Below, piece after piece: positions 22,347-33,766 of a DNA stretch of 64,000 nucleotides (position 1 is the stretch's first letter; every line of letters begins with the position of its first letter). The notes beneath the pieces were generated by a model. The model was not told where the DNA came from and did no database searches. It saw nothing but the letters and a program-made list of their open reading frames with translations. The DNA is taken from contig CM042694.1 in the NCBI GenBank assembly GCA_023614405.1, positions 359,986,975-360,050,974 of the forward strand, in the 5' to 3' direction. A program made the position numbers and the translations under genes. Source of the stretch: Avena insularis. Taxonomy: Eukaryota; Streptophyta; Magnoliopsida; Poales; Poaceae.

Positions 22347-23558
22347 AAATTTTTGGCACCATCAGAGATAGAGGACAAGGTGATTGTTTTGGAGGATGTT
22401 GTACCATTGAGTGGGCTGAATTTGCAACTCAAGAAAGTACAAGACGATGCTTGCATGACAATTGACAAGGGCCAGCGTTGGAATTTGTTTCAGGCGCAAT
22501 GTATGATCAAAGGCAAAGCATGCAAGTTGATTGTTGATGGAGGAAGTTGTACTAATGGCATTAGCAAGGCAATGGTGGCAGCGTTGGGGTTGTCCACATG
22601 GCATATTCCTGAACCTAAGCATCTACAGTGGTTAAATAGCTGCGGTATGGTGAAGGTAACGCATAAGGTGCGTGTGCCATTTACAGTTGGTGATTATGTT
22701 GATGAGATTGAGTGCGATGTGTTGCCACTGGAGGTATGTGGGCTGTTACTTGGTCGTCCATGGCAGTATGATCGCAACGCTACACATGCTGGAAGAGCAA
22801 ATACATATTCTTTTGTGCATGGTGGCAAACAGCAGACTTTGAAGCCTATGCAGGATGTTGACATAAAGTCTGATATAGAGCTAGTGGTACATAAGGAGAA
22901 GGTGCGCAAGGCTAAGCCAAAATCTGGGCTAGCTAAGGTGCAGGATGGAGAGCATGATGCACAGTGCGACAATGTTGATATTGCTTCAGCTATGCCTGTA
23001 GATGACAAGCTAGTGGAAGTTGTTAGTGACAAGCCAGTTGAAGTGCATCCTCTTATTGCTGAGAGGAAGGATGTTGCAGCATATGTTCAGAAGGTTGTTT
23101 GTGTTGACACAGGTGTTCAAACGGATGATAGTTGTGCTCCTGATGTTCTAGTGCATGTGGTGCAGCGGGGTAACAAGAGCAATTTTGTTAGCACACCTGT
23201 GAGGTGTTTTGTTGGGACAGTTGTGCGGATGCATAGAGGCAAGGATGGACATGTTCGTCAGCTGTGTGGTCCAGGCATTACTCATCTTATGCTAGGTCGT
23301 GCAAAGAAGGTCCGTGTTCCGCAACCACAGGTTCCAACAAGAGTTGAGAAGAAGAAGACGTTGGCGCCTAGGTCCAAGCTCGTATGGAGACGCAAGGAGG
23401 TGGAGGCGCCGAGGGCTGTATCAAGTCGAGCAGGCCAAGAGGGAGGATGTGGTGAGGAAGGCAAGCAAGACTTGAAGATGGTGAAGACGCGTGAAGCGAT
23501 TGTTCATATCACGCCACCTTTCCGACCCGACCCGCGCGTTGGGGACAACACTTCTTGA
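22278..23558 (+). CDS. D protease-only ORF
   Basis: 426 codons open, beginning with a non-ATG codon because the true start lies in the broken gag relic. About residues 75-185: LIVDGGSC (near 22530), WLNSCGMVKVTHKVRVPFTVG, ECDVLPLEVCGLLLGRPW (near 22745), the full pattern of a Ty3/gypsy aspartic protease as in F and C2. After it comes a basic and Val-rich tail of about 240 residues with no known domain (KKKTLAPRSK). The ORF stops just before the purine tract. No RT, RNase H or integrase, so D must depend on another element. Confidence 0.7.
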   Translation: MDTRTRGVSINTVWEDYKKFLRAKFLAPSEIEDKVIVLEDVVPLSGLNLQLKKVQDDACMTIDKGQRWNLFQAQCMIKGKACKLIVDGGSCTNGISKAMVAALGLSTWHIPEPKHLQWLNSCGMVKVTHKVRVPFTVGDYVDEIECDVLPLEVCGLLLGRPWQYDRNATHAGRANTYSFVHGGKQQTLKPMQDVDIKSDIELVVHKEKVRKAKPKSGLAKVQDGEHDAQCDNVDIASAMPVDDKLVEVVSDKPVEVHPLIAERKDVAAYVQKVVCVDTGVQTDDSCAPDVLVHVVQRGNKSNFVSTPVRCFVGTVVRMHRGKDGHVRQLCGPGITHLMLGRAKKVRVPQPQVPTRVEKKKTLAPRSKLVWRRKEVEAPRAVSSRAGQEGGCGEEGKQDLKMVKTREAIVHITPPFRPDPRVGDNTS

Positions 23559-23565
23559 AGGGGGA

Positions 23566-24109
23566 TGATATGGGCATGAAGGAGGAGGTGAAGCCTAATT
23601 TTAGGACTCCACCAAGCTAGGTGATGCGGGCGCATCCCATTGATGATTGGCACACCAGGATGACCTACGATATGTAATGATAAGTCTAAGGTTGTGTCAA
23701 ATATTTTTCTATGTTATTGAGTCCGAGTCCATGTTAGGTTCGAGTCCGTTTGTGTGTTCGGTTTGGGTCTATCCAACCGACTAGTTGCAGGCCTCCTATA
23801 TAAAGGAGCCATCCACCTAGGGTTTGGGGAGTTCAGTTGTTTAGTCGAAAAACTATATTGTGCTCCATCGTGTATCATCCCTCCGGGGACGGCGATACCG
23901 TTTATCATATTATTGCTGCGGAGGTTCTTGTGTTCATCAAGGATTGTCGTGCTTAGGTTTGAGGTGTGGTGATCTTCATCACGTTACTTGCTGGATTGAT
24001 TCCTCTTCTTCAGGTTGCGTTCATCGCGTGATTGGAAGGATTACTATCCAGGTTGACTCGTTGTGAAAGATCGGGACAAAACATAGGATCATTGACGTGA
24101 TCCGTATCA
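23566..24109 (+). repeat. 3' LTR of D
   Basis: 544 bp, preceded by the short purine tract GAAGGGGGA (23557-23565). Same length as the 5' LTR, with about a dozen substitutions and no indels seen. Confidence 0.92.
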
Positions 24110-24114
24110 CCTCA

Positions 24115-25165
24115 TGGGTCACTTTGGCTGTAACAAGACATTGGACATGCTCTCCACTCACTACTTTTGGCCCAAGATGAAGCGTGACATGGAGCGCTAC
24201 ATTCAACGATGCACGACATGTGTTCAAGCTGAGTCGCAAGCTAATCCCTATGGTCTTTATATGCCATTGCCTATTCCTCATACACCTTGGTCCGACATTA
24301 GCATGGATTTCGTGTTAGGATTGCCTAGATCTAAGCATGGTCATGATTCTATATTTGTTGTTGTGGATCGCTTTTCCAAAATGGCACACTTCATACCGTG
24401 CCATAAGACCGATGATGCTTCACATGTTGCAAATCTGTTTTTCTGGGAAATCATCCGTGTTCACGGTGTGCCAAGAACAATAGTCTCCGACCGCGACGTC
24501 AAATTCATGAGGTACTTATGGAAGACACTCATGGCCAAGCTCGGTGTCAAGCTCCTCAAACCGATGGACAAACCGAGGTTGTCAACCGAAGCCGCGGAAC
24601 TCTTCTACGTGTGTTGATCAAGAAAAACTTGAAGGATTGGGAGGAATGCATTCCCCACGCTGAGTTCGCCTACAACCAAGCAAGCACTCAACAACCAAGA
24701 TGAGTCCATTCATGATCGTCTATGGTTTCGAGCCCCTCACCGCGCTCGACATCCTACCACTACCTCTCCATGAGCGCACGAACATGGACGTCGAGAAGCG
24801 TGCACAAGCTATGAAGACGCTTCATGAAGAAACAAGAGCTACTATTGAACAACAAGTCCTTCGCCAAGCTTCAAGGTTAAACAAGGACAAGAAGGAGATG
24901 ATCTTTGAAGAAGGTGACCTCATGTGGATTCACCTAAGCAAAGACCGCTTCCCCAAGGAACGTGACTCCAAGCTCAAGCCAAGAGGAGATGGTCCCTTCA
25001 AGGTCCTCAAAAGAATCAACCACAGCGCCTACATCATCGACATACCAACCTCCAAGTACCTTGCAAGCAATACATTCAATGTCAAGGACCTCTCACCCTA
25101 CCATGGAGATGTTCAAGATGACAACCATGAAGAGTCGAGGACGACTCTTTCCCAAGGGGGGGAGC
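24115..25165 (+). pseudogene. C1 integrase, frameshifted
   Basis: Continues C1 pol in phase after D. HFGCNKT...[10 protein letters not shown]...CTTC is the H-H-C-C zinc region; [10 protein letters not shown] and VSDRDVKF give the two Asp of D,D(35)E. Near 24548 a deletion of about 20 bp removes the [11 protein letters not shown] part and shifts frame; TEVVNRS with the catalytic Glu is still readable in the next frame (about 24575). A further shift occurs near 24690. The C-terminal GPY/F-type segment ([14 protein letters not shown]) and LSPYHGD follow to the purine tract. Confidence 0.75.
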
Positions 25166-26166
25166 TGATGCGGCCCGTCCTACGGACGCTCCTACATCTA
25201 CACCACGTCCCCCAAGTGGACTGATGACCCGTGCCCGAGCCAAGCTCCTCCAAGATAAGGTGAATTCGCTTCTCTCATCATGTGACTTTGACATACACCT
25301 GGATGGCTTGCTACTTCATACCACTACTATGTGCATCATCAGGTACGAGCACCCGCCGCGTCGATCCACAAGCCCTGAAGCTGCACCTGCCCTGAAGCTA
25401 ACTGAGCCGAAGTGTCTGTCCGGAACTAGCCGGAGTGTCTAGCCCAGCCGGAGTGTCCGACGCGACTCGGCCGGAGTGTCCGGTCTGCCCTAGCCCCAAC
25501 CTGGCGTGGACATTCAGAAGGCCAGTTCGGACACCACCCGGATACTACCCGGAGTGTTCGGCCACCCTAGACTGTTCGGCCATTCCGACCCGGACTATCC
25601 GGCCTAAAGATGGGCCTGCGAGCCTAGCTGGGCCTTGTGGCCCATGTACCCCTCTACTTCGCGCAGAACTCTACTCTAATGCCTGAATTACCCCTGAACT
25701 TGTGGTTGGCCTATATATAGTCCCCCACCTCCATTGTAAACCCTAGGCATGATATTGGAATTAGTGGAAACCCCTTTGTGGATCTATCTAGTTCTTGCCT
25801 CATGCTCCTTGACTAAGGAGCACCAATATCACCAAACCTCGTTGGAGTTTGCATCGTGCCTCCACGTTGTACAAGGCCTTGGCATTGGTGTCCCTTTGCC
25901 AAGACGTCAAGATCTCATCGAGTCTCCCATCTCGCTGTGCCGGTTCGAGAGAGAGTCCTCCGCCTGACGCCGATCCTAGGGATTGCGCCAGACCGGTCAC
26001 CGCCGGCGTGAGCTATTGGTGTTTATCGTGGTTTTGCGTGTGTGTTCATCGTGTTCTTCATGCGTGTGTTCGTCGTGTTCATCCTTCCCTCCTTTCCCCG
26101 CACTCCACCCTCGATTTGAGTGGGATTCGAGAAAGATCGGGCCACCCTAGATGTTTGCCCTCAACA
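25166..26166 (+). repeat. 3' LTR of C1 (1001 bp)
   Basis: TGATGCGGCCCGTCC to TTTGCCCTCAACA. Contains the RARAK peptide, a zone of CCGGAGTGTCCGG words (25410-25605), TATATATAG at 25712-25720 and AGATCGGGCCACCC near 26134. With 7 G in the purine tract the pol frame enters the LTR as ELMRPVL, not in the RARAK frame. Confidence 0.88.
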
Positions 26167-27124
26167 GATCCGATCTACCAAAGAGTCCTTGTGTTTTACT
26201 CCTGGCCGAGTCGGTTTGCCATAATTAAAAAAAATTACTTACTGATTCTGCCGCGGCACGGAAACAGCTGGTTTCTCTGCCACGAAACCGAGTCCGAGCA
26301 AGAATCTGCCGCGACAAACTTTTTCTACCGCGGCACGATTTCCGCGTGTTTTTACGTCGCCATGCCTTTGCTCTGCCGCTTAGAGGATTTTACTGTTTTC
26401 TACCACGGCAGGATTTTTTCTACCACAACAAGTTTTTGAGCTGTTTTTCTGCCACGACACCATAATTACAAAGTGTGATAAAATTTGCACTTTTCCTTAA
26501 CCTTAGCCACAGCCAATCTATTACATAGGTGTAGGAACTTGCCCATTGAGACTAGTTTCCGCTCCTACGGGCTGCTCTTAGGATTTTGGTGCTGTACTTT
26601 GTAATTGGCCGTGTGTGATATATAAAAAAGAGAAAAAGCAAGATAGCAACATAAAAAGCAAAAAAATAAGCAAAAACAGCTATACAAAAAGAAAAAGGAA
26701 GAGAATTTGAGCAAGAGGCCTAGTTATATCTTTGTGCACCGGTAGATTGAGCAATCTTGTGCATGTTTACTTTGAGCTTTGCTAGTGTCTCTTGAGAGTA
26801 GTGCAACACCCTTCATAGTTGCATTGCCACGTTTTTCTCCACGTGTGTGTTTCTTGGGTATTTGTACGATCAGCACTAGGACTTGTTTGCGGTGTAGATA
26901 GGATTCTATACCTATAGCTCCACCATAAATAACCTGTGTGCCCTATGATCGTTCTCTATACCTTTGATATTCACTTCATAACATCAGTGCATCAGTCTTT
27001 GATTTCGTTTGGTAGAGCATCTCTATTCACCTTGGAACGGTAAGATCTCCTTTCTTATTAGTTGTGAGTGAGTTGTCAGAGTTTCCACCATACAAATTTT
27101 GATTTTTGCACTAACCTACTAATC

Positions 27125-28276
27125 ATGTCTTCTAGTGATGGTGATGTTGTGTCGCAGAAAAAGAAGGATGAGGAGCTTGTTAATTGGCGCGAATATGAGT
27201 CTTTGAAGTCCCATTTGACACGTGTGTTTACTAACACGACAGATGCCATTGACAAGAATCTCCAGGATATGAATATGAGATTGGATCAGAATGTTGGGGC
27301 AGTTGATACTATCCAAACGCAAGTGGCTGCACTTGTTAGAGTGCTTGAGGTTTGGCAACATTATTTGTGGCCAAAGGAATTCATCATACATTCTGATCAT
27401 GAAGCATTGAAATACTTGAAAGCTCAATCAAACTTGCATAGAAGATTAGCTAAATGGGTTGAGTTCATTGAGTCTTTTCCTTACATCATTAATTATAAGA
27501 AGGGAAAAGAGAATGTTGTTGCTGATGCTCTATCTAGGAAGAACATGCTATTAACCAATCTTGATGTTAAAATTCCTGGATTAGAAGCTATTTGTGCACT
27601 TTATGCAACTGGCCATGATTTTGCTGAACCATATCGTTTGTGTGCTCTTAGAAATGCATGGGATAAGTATCATATACATGATGGATATTTGTTTCGAGCT
27701 AACAAACTATGTATTCCAGAATCGTCGTTGCGTTTGTTCTTAGTGCAGGAATCACATGCTGGTGGTTTGATGGGTCACTTTGGGCATGAGAAGACATTAC
27801 TCATGCTTGCTGATCACTTTTATTGGCCCAATATGAGACGTGATGTGTACCGATTTGTGAGCCGATGCATTACTTGTCACAAATCGAAATCCAAGCGGAA
27901 GCCTCACGGTTTGTATACACCTCTCTCTGCACCTACTACTCCATGGGAAGACATTAGTATGGATTTTGTGCTAGGTCTACCTAAAACTCAGAGAGGTCAT
28001 GATTCTATATTTGTGGTAGTGGATAGGTTCTCTAAGATGGCTCATTTTATTGCCTGCCACAAAAGCGATGATGTGTCGCATGTTGCTAACCTGTTTTTCA
28101 GGGACATCGTGAGATTACATGGAGTACCAAAGACGATTATTTATGACCGTGATGTGAAGTTCATGAGCTACTTTTGGAAGACCTTATGGGCGAAGCTAGG
28201 ACCGAAGCTGTTGTTCAGTAGTACATGTCATCCCCAAACAGATGGTCAAATGGAGGTGGTGAATCGAACATTGTGA
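27125..28276 (+). CDS. E Gag N-terminus fused in frame to RNase H-integrase
   Basis: 383 codons from the ATG equal to the F gag start (MSSSDGDVV). Residues 1-70 match F gag up to TIQTQVA; the next residues [12 protein letters not shown] are F RNase H. About 3.0 kb of gag, protease and RT is gone, yet the frame is kept. Then VVADALSR, the H-H-C-C zinc region (HFGHEKT...CITC), [16 protein letters not shown] and [10 protein letters not shown]. It ends at TGA replacing the TCA of F (28274). RT is absent, so not autonomous. A SYDRD-type change (IIYDRD for VSDRD) precedes the second Asp. Confidence 0.7.
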   Translation: MSSSDGDVVSQKKKDEELVNWREYESLKSHLTRVFTNTTDAIDKNLQDMNMRLDQNVGAVDTIQTQVAALVRVLEVWQHYLWPKEFIIHSDHEALKYLKAQSNLHRRLAKWVEFIESFPYIINYKKGKENVVADALSRKNMLLTNLDVKIPGLEAICALYATGHDFAEPYRLCALRNAWDKYHIHDGYLFRANKLCIPESSLRLFLVQESHAGGLMGHFGHEKTLLMLADHFYWPNMRRDVYRFVSRCITCHKSKSKRKPHGLYTPLSAPTTPWEDISMDFVLGLPKTQRGHDSIFVVVDRFSKMAHFIACHKSDDVSHVANLFFRDIVRLHGVPKTIIYDRDVKFMSYFWKTLWAKLGPKLLFSSTCHPQTDGQMEVVNRTL

Positions 28277-28834
28277 CAGCTGCTAAGGACCATGATTAAA
28301 AAGAATCTGCGGGAGTGGGAAGAGTGTTTGCCACATGTTGAGTTTCCTTAGAACAGGGCTGTATATTCAACTACTCAGCTTTGTCCTTTTGAGGTGGTGT
28401 ATGGCTTCAAGCCATTGACGCCACTTGATATGTTGCCTCTGCCGCTGCATGAGAGAGTTGATATGGAGGCAGCAAAACATGCTGATTATGTGAAGCAAAT
28501 ACATGAGAAGACTAGAGAGGCTATTGAGAAGAAAGGCAAGAACATTGCTGCTGCAAGGAATCAAGCAAGGAAAGAAGTGTTGTTCGAGCCTGGAGATATG
28601 GTTTCGGTGCATCTGCGCAAGGATAGATTTCCACTACTTCACAAGTCCAAGTTGAAGCCACGTGGTGCTGGTCCTTACAAGGTGCTAGCCAAAATTAATG
28701 ATAATGCCTACTCAGTTGATATACCTGTTGAGGAGTTTGGTGGTGCTAGCAACAGCTTCAACGTTGCTGATTTGTCACCATATGCTGGAGAAGAACTTGG
28801 AGCATCGAAGTCGACGCCTTTTGAAGGGGAGAGA
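28277..28834 (+). pseudogene. E integrase C-terminus
   Basis: After the TGA a further in-frame stop (TTCCTTAGAAC for TTTGCTTACAAC) is followed by an open stretch from 28394 to 28836 with the GPY/F-type module ([20 protein letters not shown]) and NVADLSPY. The purine tract here has only 4 G (GAAGGGGAGA), so the frame stops at the LTR border instead of reading into it. Confidence 0.7.
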
Positions 28835-29736
28835 TGATGAGGACATCCCTACAGGTACACCTATGTCAATTGCTAATGAAGATGTTCCAATTGCAAAGAA
28901 GGATCAATCCAATGAGATACGGATTGGACCAATCACAAGAGCTCGTGCTAAGCTACTAGAACAACAGGTGAACTTGTTTCTTAATGAACCTGGTGTTTTA
29001 ATTAATAAGAATTTTATACTACCTAAGCCTTTGAATTATTGCATGATCAGGTACTTGGGAGAAGAAGGCGTAGCACAGAGCGAGGAGCTAATGGAACAAG
29101 GCGTGTTGATCAAAGAAGAATGCGCGAGGGAGGAGAGGGAGGAAGCGTAAGGAGCTGTCCAAGCCAAAGATCAACAAGAGAAGGACGTTCTCTGCCGCGG
29201 CAGAGAAAAGCCCCAATTCTTTGCCACGACAGGCTGCCGCGGCAGGAAAATGGAGTCTAGCTCTGCCGCGGCAGAGAAGCCGACTAAAACTCTGCCACGG
29301 TAGAGTCAGTTTGGCCGAGCCACTTTGTGGCTGGTTTGTATCTAAGTTGGGTGGAACCAACTCGGGTTCCCCCTTAGGCCGCCACCCCTAAACTCATAAA
29401 TAGATGGGGCGCCGTAGTTAGGGTTTTTTAGACCACGTTAAAATATTTTGGAGTTGTTTCTTTCATAGAACCTCTAGAATTAACCTGTGTTCGAATCTAT
29501 CAACTATAATTGAGTGTGATCTGTTGTTCCATTGGGAATTAGTAGATTTCATACTACCGTTCGTGGTCACGGCTGCGTGCGCAAGAGTGTGGTGTTGTGA
29601 ATATCCTACAAGGTTCGAGAGCTGTTGCATTGGCATCAGGGATCGAGCGGGAGAGATCATAGCTACGCACTAGTTATCTATCATCCACCAAATCATTGAC
29701 AAGAGCTTGTTGAGAAGATCGGGCCACCCCATATCA
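28835..29736 (+). repeat. 3' LTR of E (902 bp)
   Basis: TGATGAGGACATCCC to CACCCCATATCA. Includes the RARAK peptide (near 28935), a dense CTGCCGCGGCAG cluster at 29195-29310, AATAGATGGGG as TATA-like site near 29398 and AGATCGGGCCACCCC near 29717. It is longer than the F LTR mainly in the word zone. Confidence 0.88.
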
Positions 29737-30126
29737 CTCATGGTTTGTATACACCTCTCTCTGCACCTACTACACCATGGGAAGACATTAGTATGGATTT
29801 TGTGCTAGGTCTACCTAAAACACACAGAGGTCATGATTCTATATTTGTGGTAGTGGATAGGTTCTCTAAGATGGCTCATTTTATTGCCTGCCACAAAAGC
29901 GATGATGTGTCGCATGTTGCTAACATGTTTTTCAGTGACATCGTGAGATTACATGGAGTACCCCAGATGATTGTTTTTGACCGTGATGTGAAGTTCATGA
30001 GCTACTTTTGGAAGACCTTATGGGGAAAGCTGGGAACGAAGCTATTGTTCGGTAATACATGCCATCCCCAAACAGATGGTCAAACGAGGTGGTGAATAGA
30101 ACATTGTCACAATTACTAAGGACTAT
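29737..30126 (+). pseudogene. G: integrase-core fragment of another A-family element
   Basis: GGTTTGTATACACC onward equals F integrase from about 49446. Contains [17 protein letters not shown] and DGQT, then a 1-bp deletion (CAAACGAGG for CAAACGGAGG) breaks the frame just before the catalytic Glu. The first bases CTCATGG match F CCTCACGG, so E was inserted into G. The right side is cut by B1 at 30127; the left side is missing. Confidence 0.75.
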
Positions 30127-31139
30127 TGATGTAGCCCGACCTTCAGTTATTACCACATCATGGTCTCCAACTTATGCCATGTCGTCATGGACTCCAAAGG
30201 TGAATCCATTCCTCTATGCGAGGCCACTTCCTACCCTCTTGAATGGTATACTAATTCATACTCCGTCCCATTATCATGATAGGTTCACACTGACAAGCAC
30301 GGAGGCAAGGGAGGAAGACCGAAGCATCAAGCCCGACAAGACGGTGGCTTGGAAGAGGACACGAAAGAAGCAACCGACGCCAGGACCGGAGTGTCCGGCC
30401 GAGACCACCCGGAGTGTCCGGCCTCCACCCGCCAGAGTGTCTGGCCTGCCCCAGCCCGAGCCTGGCACAACCCTTCTGTGTGCCAAATCGGACACTACCC
30501 GGACACTACCCGGAGTGTCCGGCCCGACCGGAATGTCCAGCCCAAAGACCCCGGAGTGTCCGGCCTAAGTGATGGGCCTGTGAGCCAACATCTGGGCCCT
30601 TGGCCCATGTACCCCTCTATTCCACACCAAACCCTAGTTTTATGCCCAAACTACCTCTGAACTTGTGGCTGGCCTATAAATAGATTCCCCACCCCTTATT
30701 GTATCCCTTAGGCATAGATGATAGACTAAAGAAAACCCCCTTTATGGAATCTCTAGTTTTGCCGCATCCCCTTCTACCAAAGGGGATCGACTATCGTCAC
30801 CACCTCGTTGGAGTTTACATCGCGCCTCCCTCGTTGTACAAGGCCTTGGCATCGGTGTCCCTTTGCTAAGACGTCAAGACCCTCTCCAGGGTGTTCTTCC
30901 CTCTCCGCGTGGGATCGAGGGAGCATGTTGACCGATCTTTCCTTGCGAGGATTCTATCGGACCGGTGGCCACCGGCGAGAGCAATCAGCCTTGTATCGTG
31001 TGAGTTTTCCATGTGTTCATCGTGTTCTTCGCGAGGTGTGCGTCCGCTTCCGCTACCTTCTCCCTTTCCCCTTGCTTTCCCATCGATTTGACCACGAGAT
31101 CCGTGAAGATCGGGCCACCCATGGGGTTACCCCATAACA
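30127..31139 (+). repeat. 5' LTR of B1 with divergent first part
   Basis: From about 30370 it matches the B LTRs at 41692 and 61018: CCGGAGTGTCCGG words (30380-30565), TATAAATAG at 30675-30683, GATCGGGCCACCC near 31106, end GGGTTACCCCATAACA. The first 240 bp (TGATGTAGCCCGACC...) do not match and lack the RARAK peptide, so it is chimeric, or part of this stretch is host sequence. Confidence 0.7.
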
Positions 31140-32524
31140 TCTGGTATCAGCAGCTTTTGGTTGCCACGGATTCCTCATCGATTTGGTCTTTTCCCCCATA
31201 AATTTGAAAATCACCAAAAAATAGCCCCAATTTCGAGTTTTGGATCGATCTGTGATTTGAGTGCGTTTTGGTAGGTTTTGATGAGTGCATTACTTGCTAA
31301 ACTGGTTGATCTACCTTCCCCTGCGTTTCCATAGACTAATTCCTTGTTTTCCCCCATCAATTAGAGGTTTTGGTTCGAGTTTTTCTACCAAAACTCGTCC
31401 CGTTCGTGTTCTGGAACTTCTGGATCAACCGGACCGGACTGTCCGGCCTACAAGGACCGGACTATCCGCCCCACCGGACTGTCCGGCCTAAACGGACCGG
31501 ACTACGCGCCCCGGAATGTCCGCCCCCCTGCTGACAGAAAAATCTGCTTCACGATTTTGAGCATAACTTTTGCATACGAACTCGGATTTTGGTGTTCTTT
31601 AGCTCGTTTTGAAGAGGAGAAAGAGCTCTACATCATCATATCTGTAGTTCATGCTATCTACTCCATCCAAATTCCGCGAGCAAGGCGGAATCCACCAATC
31701 AAGGGTGAAGATCAGCGATGAAAGGTATATAAATTCCGCGACTTCTCCCCACTTCCATCCCTTTGTGAGCTACACTATCTTTGCATTCAACAAACACCTA
31801 TTGAGACTAGTTCCTCCAATGATTGCTTGGGTTATGCACATTTGATACCTTGTAGAATTCCGAGCAAAAGTTGTGAGCGCGCTATCTCATATAGTTATCT
31901 TGTATAGTTGTTGGCACAAGGAAGAGGCATGTGAAAAAGAAAAGAAAAAGAGAAAAAAAATAGAAAAGGAAAAAGAAGAAAAAGAAAGAAAGAAACAAGT
32001 GCCTCATAGAATAGGAAGCGCAAGCTCGATGAACATCAAATAGGTGGTACTTATTGTGCATATCTTGTAGCCCACCAATTTATTGCAATCGACCTAGCGT
32101 CTCTCCTTGCACTTGTGCGACATGAGCTTATAGTCTTCGCTAGGTAATTATTTGGTTCTTAGCTCACTTTATCCGTCGCACAAGTCCCATTTATCCCACC
32201 GTGTGTGTTTCCTCTTACATATTTCCTCTTGTGGATTGACTTGTTTTGCTTTGTGATCATTGTGGTTCTTTACTTGCCACTACAACATCTTGAGTTCAGT
32301 TTGATTCTTGACATGCCACCTTCCATACCTATCCACCATAAGCTTTGTGTTTTTTTTTTAGTGGTTAGTTGGTTTTGGTGTTCCGTGTGAACTTCACTTT
32401 GCTTGGTTTTGATTGCTCTCAAGTGTTGCCACTTGCACGATACTATCTTCCAAGGTAAAGTAAGGCTTGACGTGGCATCCCTAACGCCCTACCACTTCAT
32501 GTACACCACTTGGTCTTGTGAATC
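31140..32524 (+). other. B1 primer site and leader
   Basis: TCTGGTATCAGCAG follows the LTR (Met-tRNA type, slightly diverged). CCGGACTGTCCGG words cluster at 31425-31530. An A/G-rich stretch (AAAGAAAAAGAG type) at 31935-31995 ends in CAAGT at 31996-32000, the uninterrupted form of the site where F was inserted in B2. No ORF of note before 32525. Confidence 0.75.
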
Positions 32525-32757
32525 ATGTCTAGAGACTCCGGAACCGAGGATGATATCTATGAAGAATCCACGATGAGCCACCATGCATATGCCTCCACAA
32601 GCATGGATGACATGATGGAGCACTACACCGACAATGCCTCCACATGCTCGGGTGATATGGAGTTCTACAACAATAATAACTCCCCAAGCATGCACAACTT
32701 CTCCTCAAGTCACGTCGACCAAGACGGAGCCTCCACCTCGAGAGCGCCAAGGTCCAC
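32525..32757 (+). pseudogene. B1 ORF1 start (acidic repeat protein), cut by C2
   Basis: ATG with MSRDSGTEDDIYEE, nearly identical to B2 ORF1 at 51779. Continues with the acidic unit MEHYTDNAST CSGDMEFYNNNN. C2 interrupts it at 32757/41384; the frame does not resume in phase. See B2 ORF1 for the better copy. Confidence 0.65.
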
Positions 32758-33766
32758 TGTTGAGGGCAAACCTCTAGGGTGGCCCGATCTTTCATGAATC
32801 CCACTCAAATCAAGGATGGAGTGCGGGCGAAGGAGGGGAGGATGAACACGAAGAACTCACGCACAAAGAACGCGATGAACACACACACGCAAAACCACGA
32901 TACACACCAATAGCTCACGCCGGTGGTGACAGGTCCACCGCAATCCCTAGGATCAGCGTTGGGCGGAGGACTCACTCTCGAACCGGCACGTCGAGAGGGG
33001 AGACTCGGTGAGGTCTTGATGTCTTGGCAAAGGGACACCGATGCCAAGGCCTTGTACAACGCGGAGGCACGATGCAAACTCCAACGAGGTTTGGGATATT
33101 TGGTGCTCCTTTGTCAAAGGAGCATGAGGCAAGAACTAGATAGATCCACAAGGGGTTTCCACTAATTCAAATATCATGCCTAGGGTTTACAATAGAGGTG
33201 GGGGACTATATATAGGCCAGCCACAAGTTCAGGGGTAGTTTATGAAACTAAAGTATCAAAAGGGGGTGTTACAAGGCCAAAGGGCCGAGCTGGAGCACGC
33301 AGGCCCTGGGGTGTCTGGTAGTACCGGTCGATCGGTAGTACATGCTGGAAGAAGTGCTTGATAATCGAGCAGCGGCATGGCGTGAGTCTTCAGGTGCACG
33401 CGATAGTACCGCTTGCTGAGTCGGTAGTACGGGTGAGATCTAGGGCTTCGGATCCATCTCTCTGCCGGGCGGATTACTGCTACCATGAGCGTAGTAATGC
33501 AACAGCGGTAGTACCTCAGGGCCGTCTGGGAGTTCTCCTGGCAGATGTTGGCTGCCGTGTCGCTCCTCTGGCTCATGTCTTCGTACCTGATGATGCATAG
33601 TGTCGGGGCATGAAGTAGCAAGCCATCCAGGGGTGTATCGAAGTCACATGAGTACAAGAGCGAATTCACCTTAGTTTGGAGAAGCTTGGCTCGAGCACGA
33701 GTCATGGGTCCACTTGGGGGACTTGGTGGTGTAGATGTAGGAGCGTCCATAGGACGGGCTGCATCA
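32758..33766 (-). repeat. 3' LTR of C2 (1009 bp)
   Basis: Minus strand TGATGCAGCCCGTCC to TTTGCCCTCAACA, with the RARAK peptide (33650-33720), decayed GGTAGTACC words (33310-33515) and TATATATAG on the minus strand (plus 33206-33214). Flank homology to the C1 LTR is high but the repeated word is different. Confidence 0.9.

Larger units (their letters stand above)
20823..24109 (+). mobile_element. D: complete small non-autonomous LTR element, TSD CCTCA
   Basis: 3287 bp with two 544-bp LTRs, primer site, purine tract and identical 5-bp flanks CCTCA at 20818-20822 and 24110-24114. It splits the C1 integrase between GG and LMGHFG codons. The interior carries only a gag relic and a protease-like ORF. 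LTRs differ at about a dozen sites by eye (about 2 percent), implying a recent insertion of under roughly one million years at commonly used grass LTR rates; this is a hand count. Confidence 0.92.
18507..26166 (+). mobile_element. C1: decayed Ty3/gypsy element, left end missing, hosts D
   Basis: Plus-strand body with protease, RT, RNase H and integrase relics, a polypurine tract (AAGGGGGGGAGC) and a 3' LTR. Starts mid-polyprotein at the border with the minus LTR; gag, leader and 5' LTR are absent. Element D sits inside it at 20823-24109. The right edge CCCTCAACA joins element E's leader at 26167, so C1 was inserted into E. Confidence 0.8.
26167..29736 (+). mobile_element. E: internally deleted A-family (CRM-like) element, left end missing
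   Basis: Starts inside its leader where C1 was inserted (GATCCGATCTACC at 26167 equals the F leader near 44731). Leader carries CTGCCGCGGCAG-type words at 26250-26455. Then a fused gag/RNase H-integrase ORF, purine tract and 3' LTR. The 5' LTR and primer site should lie left of C1 but are not in the window. Confidence 0.8.

Noticed and set aside
29039..29360. Open frames across the E LTR word zone
   Set aside because: They arise from repeated CTGCCGCGGCAG; no conservation as protein outside the Pol tail frame.
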